Shown in pieces: positions 57,001 through 64,000 of a stretch of DNA of 64,000 nt. The stretch's first letter is position 1, and the number at the start of each line of letters is the position of its first letter. Both the position numbers and the translations under genes were made by a program. Source of the stretch: Trifolium pratense (lineage: Eukaryota > Streptophyta > Magnoliopsida > Fabales > Fabaceae). The notes below the pieces were generated by a model that made no database searches, had not been told where the DNA came from, and saw only the letters and a program-made list of their open reading frames with translations. The DNA lies in contig NC_060063.1 of assembly GCF_020283565.1 (NCBI RefSeq), forward strand, positions 42,368,856 through 42,432,855, given 5' to 3'.

Positions 57001-58765
57001 TGGCGGAGTGAAAAGTTACTATAAATTAAAAATAAAATAAAATAAAATAAAATAAAAAAACATTTTCCTATTTAAACCTTGAGTTACTATATATTTTTCA
57101 CTTTTGATAGTACTAAATGTCCGTAATAAGTTCTTTAGTACCAAACAAAACAACGTTACTGCAAGAAAATAAATAACATCAGTCCAAAATAAAACGTGGA
57201 AAGAATGGCTAGGCTTGAACGTGATGTATGTTTGATTGCAACAGTTAGAATCAGCTTAGTCAGCGGAAATAGGAAGAACTATACTACTACTACTGGACCA
57301 CTGGCTGGCATGCAATGCAACTATAGTATATATATATATATTTGAATTTGAATGTGAACCATATATACATGAATGAATTTTGTTTATGTGACTCAGGATC
57401 TTGTTTTTTAGTGTTTTTGGACCACAAATATAGACTCACACATGACTCATATATAATACATATCTAAATTTATGTTTCCCCTTCACAAACTTTGCATATG
57501 CTAGTGTTTAATTGATGTTATATATATATATATATTACCTGTATATGGTATGCACTATTCTTCATACTCTTTCTTTTTTTGAAATGTTCTAGTTGATACG
57601 AAACCATTATCATTAATTATTATAGACACGTTATTAAGTATTTGATCAATTGTACTATCCATTAGGAAAAGCACGACATGCTTTTCAACTTAATTTTTCT
57701 CTTTTATTGATGAAACGATTGGTTTAGTTTGTCCAACATTTTTTTTTAATAAAAATCAGTAAATCAGAAAATCTCTCTCGAGGTGGTAGTACTCCAAATC
57801 AATCCAACTAGCTGCTTATCTTTCTTTTTCTTTGAGGTAATTAGTTAACAAGTTGACAGTTGGTTTAATACGTGTAACTCTTGCAATTAAAGAGTATTTT
57901 TGGCAACAATTAGTTTAAGCACCCTCTTGATCGTAGTTGCGTGAGATCAAACCGTAATTTTTCCTACCAAGTCCAATATCAATCACAATCAGACCAACTA
58001 ACAATTATTACAGAACATTTAGTTTAATCTATTGTTCTTTTAATTTGGAAACGGATAAACTAAGTAGTATGACCAAGTAGTAACTATGAAGCCAATTTAA
58101 TGAAAAAATGCAAGATCGTGCAAATTGGACGAGAGAGACGTCATGCTATGTAGCTATGGTAATTTTTCTTAGGGTCATGCTAACTAATCTTAATTAAGAA
58201 AATAAAAAAAGGTAAATTTTATATTAAAAATATTAATTTTTATATTTTAAAAATATTAACTACACGAATTTCAAAATAATTTTACTATATTTGGATTCTC
58301 TAACTAATACTCCATAGGCACTAGTTAATAATTTTCTTTCTTTTATGGACATTCAAAAGTTATACCTATCACTATTCACTATAATAACTACCTTAAAACT
58401 ATTGACTCCCAATAAACATTCTAGAGTATGATCTCGGACGTATAAGTTATAACTATTGTATTGACTCTCATTAAAAGGTTTTTTACATTGGTCAAAATTA
58501 ACTTTTCACACATTGGTCAAAATTAACTTTTCACATTGGTTCAACAATTGATTTGATTTGAGAGAAACACTTAGATAGGCACAAACCTAAATGAAAATAT
58601 TTGGACACACACTTATAGATGAAATGAATTTAAAAGAAAAATAAATTAGTCACATCATTCAATTAGTTTTATCTTTAAATTTTTTTAGTTATGTGAGTGT
58701 ACCTAAATATTTTTTATTTTTTTGAATACCAAACAGTTTATTAACCAACAATCAAGGCACAAGAA
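54006..58765. other. Gene-free AT-rich region with decayed SINEs
   Basis: No gene is seen in 4.7 kb. Three decayed relatives of the 58.8-kb SINE are recognisable by their 3' bodies: about 54265-54405, 54590-54712 and 55795-55882 (words cacttattcacc, tctagccat-aga-tact, tgataaaaag). Simple repeats occur at 54294-54318 (TA), 57029-57057 (AAAAT) and 57521-57535 (TA). Confidence 0.5.
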
Positions 58766-59302
58766 ACACTTTTCACGTAGGTAGAAAAACCACTTTATGT
58801 GAGCCTGAAAGTTTAGTTCAGTTGATAGGGACATCGTACTATATATGCAGGAGTTCGGGTTCGAACCCGAGACACTTCACTTATTCACATTTAAGGTGGA
58901 CTTTCTAGAGTTAGGATCCTCTCAATTTCCAATTATTTCCATTTCCTCCATTATTATATAGTTTTGGGAATATAAACGTAAAAGTGTGACATTAAATGAG
59001 TCCAAATATCATTTATTCATCATTTAAGTATTCGAATATTGAAATATAGAGACACTTTTCACGTAGGTAGAAAAACCACTTTATGTGAGCCTGAAAGTTT
59101 AGTTCAGTTGATAGGGACATCGTACTATATATGCAGGAGTTCGGGTTCGAACCCGGGACACTTCACTTATTCACATTTAAGGTGGACTTTCTAGAGTTAG
59201 GATCCTCTCAATTTCCAATTATTTCCATTTCCTCCATTATTATATAGTTTTGGGAATATAAACGTAAAAGTGTGACATTAAATGGGTCCAAATATCATTT
59301 AT
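58766..59302 (+). repeat. 251-bp direct duplication containing a tRNA-derived SINE
   Basis: 58766-59016 is repeated at 59052-59302 (offset 286 bases) with only a few changes, such as cccgag/cccggg and aatgag/aatggg. Each copy contains a SINE head with an A-box-like tagttcagttgataggg (58813 and 59099) and a B-box ggttcgaacc (58857 and 59143). The body ends cacttattcacatttaaggt. Because flanks are copied together with the SINE, this is a segmental tandem duplication and not two insertions. Confidence 0.85.
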
Positions 59303-59502
59303 ACACTCAAAAATATTTAAAAACTTTGGTAATGGAAGAAATGAAAACAATAGAAAATAGAGAGGATCCCAACTCGACTTTCTAGCCACTAAGCTACTCG
59401 ACAAAAAGACCACTTTATAATCGGTTAAACATATTACCAATGTATGTTTTGCACTAGTGTTAGATTGTTTGAACACATTATTGAAGTATGAAATAATCAT
59501 CG

Positions 59503-60080
59503 TGTTCTGGACTGGGCCAAGAGCTGGCCCAATCACTTATGCCCGACATTTGGGGCACAGCCCAATAAGGGGAGACTTCCCCGACACGTCAGCCAATGAC
59601 GTGCCCTGCTCGACATAATGGGTAAGCAGCACGTTAAACACGTGCTCATCTATCCATGCATGTTGATCCATTCCACCTTAGCTTAACAGCTAAGCAGCAC
59701 GTTTAGCACGTGCTCCTTTATCCAACCACACCTGTCATTGAGCCTATCCCTTACCCGCGAATAGCGGAACGGCTCCAACCAAGATAGAGGCAAATAACGG
59801 CCTTCCCATACGATACAGGGACTATCTTGGCAGTTGAGTCTATTGGGCCGGTTATCCCGGCCCAATAGACCAACCTTTGGCCCAGCGCTGGGGGCACTAT
59901 ATAAGCTCTCCTAGACAGGAGAGCCAGGTATTCTGAATCATTATTCACTCTACTTTCTCTCTCTTCTTTTGTATCTCTTGTTCTCTTGCTGACTTAGGCA
60001 TCGGAGCACCTGCAGGTACAAACCCCCCCTTCGGTGTGAAAGCTTGCTCAACGGACCGGCCTCAACCTTTCTGATCAACA
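59503..60080 (+). repeat. 5' LTR of Tat-type Ty3/gypsy element
   Basis: It runs from tgttctgg to atcaaca, about 578 bp (the end may be 60090). GC content is higher than the surroundings. It has a TATA box (actatataagc, 59895-59905) and a CT-rich stretch near 59945-59985 downstream, expected for the R region. The 3' LTR is outside the window. Confidence 0.7.
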
Positions 60081-60091
60081 GGTTAGATCAG

Positions 60092-60109
60092 TGGCGCCGT
60101 CTGTGGGGA
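60092..60109 (+). promoter_or_regulatory. Primer-binding site of the Tat-type element
   Basis: tggcgccgtctgtgggga, the form usual in Tat-lineage elements. The matching tRNA was not assigned with certainty. It starts 11 bases after the LTR end chosen here, which is wider than usual and makes that end uncertain. Confidence 0.75.
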
Positions 60110-60188
60110 CTGAGTTCTTCCCCTTCTTTTGTCTTCAATCAAGACTCTAAAGATCAAAACTGATTCCGTTTCAACAAACAACTTCATT

Positions 60189-63100
60189 ATGGCTAGTTCA
60201 TCACAGCAACTCAACACCAATACCGGCGACGAGAACGTGCTCAACGTTCCACCCTCTCCGCCGCCGCAACATAACACCGTTCTGTCACCGGTGCGGGAAG
60301 ATACCACCGTAGCACGCGGTCCAGAAACCGATTCCCGCGACGGACGGGAAACCTCGATCTCGTCCGATGAAGAAGACGTCGAGGTCCTAACCGATCGTCG
60401 AATGGGCAAACGCCCGCAGTTGAAGCAAGAAACTCCGGCAAACAACGCTGGACAGCCCGCCACCTTGGCCAATTCTGAGATCACGGCCTTGATCACTGCT
60501 CTGAAACAAACAACGGAAGCCATGCAGGCTCAAGGTCGTCGATTAGACGAGCAAAGTGAAAGAATCGCCGCGCTGGAAAGGAGCCGGCGCCGCAGAAGGA
60601 CCAACTCTCCCCCGCGGAGACATCAGGCTACTCCTTCCCCTCCCCGTCCGGCGGTCGTCAAACATCGACGCCCCGACCTAGAGAGGGTCGAAGTTACTCC
60701 TCGGAAGAGGGATCGTACTCCTCCACATCGCGAGGGTAGGCTCTCCCCGGGCAAGAAAGGGAAACACGAAGCTCCGCGCCGCCATTCACCTCAAGGGTTG
60801 GCGCTGATGTCCAAGCAGGGCCCGTCGGGCAGCTACCGTCCTCGCAAATCTCGCAGTCCAACGCCCATGCCCGGCGATTATTCTCCACGGTCTTCCGAGG
60901 ACTATTCTCCCAACGGGAGTGACGAGGGCGATCCCCGATGCCCCCTATCCAAAAACATCTTGAGGAAGCATATCCCAAAGGGCTTCGAGAGACCTCCTAC
61001 GCTCCCCACGTACGATGGTTTGACCGACCCTGATGATCACATAGCCAATGTCAACGCTAACCTGGATTTCAGGAATATTAGCGGTGCCATTAGGTGCAGA
61101 CTTTTCCCGACCACACTGAGGAAGGGAGCGATGGCATGGTACCAAAGCCTGCCCCCTCAATCTATCCACTCATGGAGGGATCTTACAGACCAGTTCTGTA
61201 GACACTTTACAGCTTCCCGCAAGCACCCAAAAATTGTGCATGCCTTGGAAGCCATATATCAGGCCGAGGAGGAAACTCTCCGAAATTTCGTCGAGAGGTT
61301 CAATAAAGAGGCCGTGCAGGTCGAGACGACCGACGACATGAAGAAGTACTTGCTGCAGAGAGGCCTTCGCCCGGGCAGCGATTTTGCCAAAGTTGTTGGC
61401 ATAGAAAAACCACCCACCTGGGACGACCTCCTCCTAAAAGCTCAAAAGTACATTGAGTACGAGGAAGTCCAGGCAGCTGATGTCGCCCGCCTTGCCCGAC
61501 CTGGAAGCAGCCACCCTGCCCGCGAGTCCTTCCATAGAAGCGATGATAGGGGCGGCGACAGGGGAAACGACAGAGGCGGCGATAGGGGTGGCGAGAGGGG
61601 CAGAGACAGAAGGAGGGGCGAAAGACGAGAGCCCCGTGGCCATCCAAGCGCATTCAACACCTACACCCCCCTCGTCAAAACTCGGGGAGAAATATTCGCT
61701 GAAGTTCACATCTCCGAGTTCAACAGAGCAGGTGTGAAGCAACCAAAGCCAACCCCTCTGAAGCCTGGCCAAGACAAGAATAGGTATTGCAGATACCACA
61801 AGAGTTATGGTCATAGAACCGACGACTGCATCCAGCTGAAGGATGCTATTGAAATAATGATAAGGAGCGGACAACTGAGGGAGTTCGTCAAAAGAAACAA
61901 TGATCCTCGACCAGAGACCGCGGAGACTCGCGCGGTCGAGGAGGTACTTCCACAACCAGCCGGGCAGAACAACGCCAAGCAGATAGCTATGAGCGTATCC
62001 CGGCCAGAAGATTTTGTTATCCCCAGCGGTTTCGGGGACATCTATACTGGTCCCACGCTTAGCACGTGGGAATATTTTACAGACTCATTCGTCATATCCG
62101 GTGGTCGTATGGACAAGCACACCGTCGGATCAATAAAAAGAAAATTCGAGGAGCTCATCAACACGTCCTCGAACATGAACGCAACACTGGACAAGGCGAA
62201 GGGGCGATCAATGCCTTTAGCCTTTTATCTCGAAGAGCTGCCCGGTGGGTCAGCCAATTTCCAAATTCCCCTCCTCGTCCGGGCAGACATTGCCAACATG
62301 GACGTTCGTCGGGTCCTCATCGATCCGGGGAGCTCATGCGACATTATGTACGCCAGTTTGTTCAGGACCTTACAGCTGGACGAGACACACCTCACCCCGT
62401 ACTTGGGCTCAGATCTCACAGGATTCAACGGGGCAACCATTAAGCCTTGGGGCTATGTCGACCTCATAGTCACTTTTGGCTCCGAGGAAACTGCCAAGTC
62501 GATCAGGGTCAAATTTTTGGTCGTAGACTGCCCCTGCCTCTACCAGTGCATCATCGGCAGGACGGCCATAGCAGACCTGATTGCTGTCCCCTCCACTGCC
62601 CACCTGAAGATGAAGTATTACACTCATAAGGGGCAGGTTGCTACTTTACACGGGGACATTGAAGCCGCGAGGAGGTGCTTCGACGCAGCGTCCAAAGGCA
62701 ACAATTTCATTGGCAAAGCTCCTGAACCGAAGAAGCCGAAGCCTTCCTCGGAAACACCACCAAAGCCTTCCCCAGAAGCACCACTAAGTCTGCCCGGACC
62801 AAATGTGAGCTCTGTTGATCTTGACAGCCGCACCTCCAAAAAAGAACATAAGGAGGAGAAAAAGCTGAGCAAAGAGGAGAAGGAGGACCACGAGGCGAGC
62901 AAAGAGAATTACCGCCCCATTCCAGATGGAGACTTCGAGATAGTCCAGTTCGGCGGGGACCCAGCCAAAGGAGTCAAGATTGGAACAGGGCTCCCCGACT
63001 TGGCAAGGAAACAGCTGAAAGCCTGCCTTAGAGAAAATGCTGACTTATTCGCATGGCACGCTGCCGACATGCCCGGGCTGGATCCAAACATCGCTTGTCA

Positions 63101-64000
63101 TCAACTTACTGTCGACCCACTTGCTAGTGCCGTAGTGCAACGTAGGCGTAGGCAGTCTCCCGAAAAAGCGGAGGCTGCTGAAAAAGCTGTAAAAGACCTC
63201 CTAGAGGCAAATTTTATTTCTGAAGCCAGATACACCACCTGGTTGTCTAACGTTGTACTTGTGAAAAAATCTAATGGAAAATGGAGAATGTGTGTTGACT
63301 ATACCGATCTCAATAGGGCTTGCCCTAAAGATTCTTATCCTTTACCTTGCATTGATAAACTAGTCGATAATTCTTCTGGATTTAAATTATTGTCTTTTAT
63401 GGATGCATATTCAGGATACAATCAAATCCCAATGGCCGTGGCCGACAGGGAAAAAACAGCTTTCATGACCGAGTCGGGCAACTATTACTACAACGTAATG
63501 CCCTTCGGTCTAAAAAATGCTGGTGCTACATACCAGCGGATGATGAACAGGGTATTCCGGGGAGAAATAGGCGACATGCTCGAAGTCTACATGGACGACA
63601 TGATCGTAAAATCCCACGAGGAAATCGACCATACCACCCATCTACGTAAGGTCTTCGAGCAAGCCAGAAGACATAACATGCGCTTCAACCCAGAAAAATG
63701 CACCTTCGGGGTACGGGCAGGAAAGTTCCTCGGATTTTATCTAACAGAACGAGGAATCGAAGCCAACCCCGACAAATGTCGTGCCTTTACGGAGCTCCCA
63801 ACTCCGAGCAACAAGAAATCCATTCAAACCCTGAACGGAATGCTAACATCATTATCTCGCTTCGTAGCAAAATCTGCTCAACACGCATTGTCTCTCTTCA
63901 AATTACTAAGGAAAGAAGTTGTGTTCGAATGGACGGACGAGTGCGAGCAGGCCCTCCAACATCTAAAGAAGGCCATGTCTGAACCCCCAGTCCTCTCACG
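60189..64000 (+). CDS. Tat-type gag-pol polyprotein, 5' part (runs off window)
   Basis: The frame is open from ATG 60189 to the last base, without stop. Residues 1-250 are a Ser/Arg/Pro-rich leader. Then comes gag (FERPPTLPTYDGLTDPDDHI; MAWYQSLPPQSIHSWRDLTD; residues ~265-430) and an Arg/Gly/Asp-rich repeat. A zinc-finger-like YCRYHKSYGHRTDDC lies near residue 534, protease DPGSSCDIMY near 713, and reverse transcriptase with MCVDYTDLNRACPKDSYPLP and YMDDM at ~1134. The start of RNase H lies beyond. The product would package and copy the element's RNA in cytoplasmic particles. Codons around 63245-63425, in the first RT motifs, prefer A/T third positions, unlike the G/C preference on both sides. 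Confidence 0.85.
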   Translation, partial: MASSSQQLNTNTGDENVLNVPPSPPPQHNTVLSPVREDTTVARGPETDSRDGRETSISSDEEDVEVLTDRRMGKRPQLKQETPANNAGQPATLANSEITALITALKQTTEAMQAQGRRLDEQSERIAALERSRRRRRTNSPPRRHQATPSPPRPAVVKHRRPDLERVEVTPRKRDRTPPHREGRLSPGKKGKHEAPRRHSPQGLALMSKQGPSGSYRPRKSRSPTPMPGDYSPRSSEDYSPNGSDEGDPRCPLSKNILRKHIPKGFERPPTLPTYDGLTDPDDHIANVNANLDFRNISGAIRCRLFPTTLRKGAMAWYQSLPPQSIHSWRDLTDQFCRHFTASRKHPKIVHALEAIYQAEEETLRNFVERFNKEAVQVETTDDMKKYLLQRGLRPGSDFAKVVGIEKPPTWDDLLLKAQKYIEYEEVQAADVARLARPGSSHPARESFHRSDDRGGDRGNDRGGDRGGERGRDRRRGERREPRGHPSAFNTYTPLVKTRGEIFAEVHISEFNRAGVKQPKPTPLKPGQDKNRYCRYHKSYGHRTDDCIQLKDAIEIMIRSGQLREFVKRNNDPRPETAETRAVEEVLPQPAGQNNAKQIAMSVSRPEDFVIPSGFGDIYTGPTLSTWEYFTDSFVISGGRMDKHTVGSIKRKFEELINTSSNMNATLDKAKGRSMPLAFYLEELPGGSANFQIPLLVRADIANMDVRRVLIDPGSSCDIMYASLFRTLQLDETHLTPYLGSDLTGFNGATIKPWGYVDLIVTFGSEETAKSIRVKFLVVDCPCLYQCIIGRTAIADLIAVPSTAHLKMKYYTHKGQVATLHGDIEAARRCFDAASKGNNFIGKAPEPKKPKPSSETPPKPSPEAPLSLPGPNVSSVDLDSRTSKKEHKEEKKLSKEEKEDHEASKENYRPIPDGDFEIVQFGGDPAKGVKIGTGLPDLARKQLKACLRENADLFAWHAADMPGLDPNIACHQLTVDPLASAVVQRRRRQSPEKAEAAEKAVKDLLEANFISEARYTTWLSNVVLVKKSNGKWRMCVDYTDLNRACPKDSYPLPCIDKLVDNSSGFKLLSFMDAYSGYNQIPMAVADREKTAFMTESGNYYYNVMPFGLKNAGATYQRMMNRVFRGEIGDMLEVYMDDMIVKSHEEIDHTTHLRKVFEQARRHNMRFNPEKCTFGVRAGKFLGFYLTERGIEANPDKCRAFTELPTPSNKKSIQTLNGMLTSLSRFVAKSAQHALSLFKLLRKEVVFEWTDECEQALQHLKKAMSEPPVLS

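Larger units (their letters stand above)
59503..64000 (+). mobile_element. Tat-lineage Ty3/gypsy retrotransposon, 5' part
   Basis: LTR, primer site and an unbroken gag-pol frame are present up to the window edge. The lack of stops in nearly 1,270 codons suggests a young insertion. Codon choice is GC-rich, unlike neighbouring host genes. Confidence 0.85.

Noticed and set aside
60083..62627. Several minus- and plus-strand frames over the Tat-type gag-pol
   Set aside because: The real frame is the single plus-strand frame from 60189, which has clear gag, protease and reverse transcriptase motifs. The rest are GC-rich shadows.

Overview
The window is nuclear DNA of a flowering plant, most likely a legume (Medicago/Trifolium/Pisum type; the genus is an inference). 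The evidence is AT-rich intergenic DNA, GT-AG introns, plant-only gene families (trihelix factor, CYP704C P450, class III small heat-shock protein, MAIN-like plant mobile domain genes), Stowaway MITEs, tRNA-derived SINEs and two different Ty3/gypsy retrotransposons.

Layout. 1-3.3 kb: last exons of the nucleolar ribosome-biogenesis gene SWA2/NOC1 (+). 4.08-16.6 kb: a complete 12.5-kb Mutator-like element (MULE, copy 1). It encodes a FAR1-type transposase spliced in frame to an OTU cysteine protease, two small proteins that I cannot assign, and two paralogous three-exon plant-mobile-domain (PMD, MAIN-like) genes on the minus strand. Every gene-free spacer of the element holds an array of short inverted TTCGGTA/TACCGAA units. 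16.6-31.3 kb: AT-rich DNA with a tRNA-Ala remnant, several MITEs, a frameshifted ASIL-type trihelix gene (+), a 0.9-kb non-autonomous hAT element and an F-box gene (-). 31.3-37.7 kb: 5' part of an Athila-type Ty3/gypsy element, cut off inside integrase. 37.7-48.4 kb: the right 10.7 kb of a second, almost identical copy of the MULE, fused directly and in frame to the truncated integrase. 48.5-49.3 kb: class III small heat-shock protein gene (-). 50.3-54.0 kb: full six-exon CYP704C-type P450 (+). 54-59.5 kb: gene-free AT-rich DNA with SINE relics and a 251-bp direct duplication. 59.5-64 kb: a Tat-lineage Ty3/gypsy element with an open gag-pol frame running off the window.

Most interesting: the MULE family as a multi-gene system (transposase-OTU fusion, two small proteins, two PMD genes, palindrome arrays between every gene), and its arrangement here. 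The left flank of copy 1 and the right flank of copy 2 carry the same 9-bp sequence, as if the whole 44-kb block, including the host-type trihelix and F-box genes, were bracketed by one target-site duplication in the spacer between the convergent SWA2 and heat-shock genes. A composite transposition, homology-driven capture of distant DNA into one resident element, two separate insertions, and an assembly join are all still possible. A relic of the element's right terminus at 8.33 kb suggests that it grew from a smaller transposase-OTU element. All product names come from motifs and protein resemblance read by eye; no database search was run.
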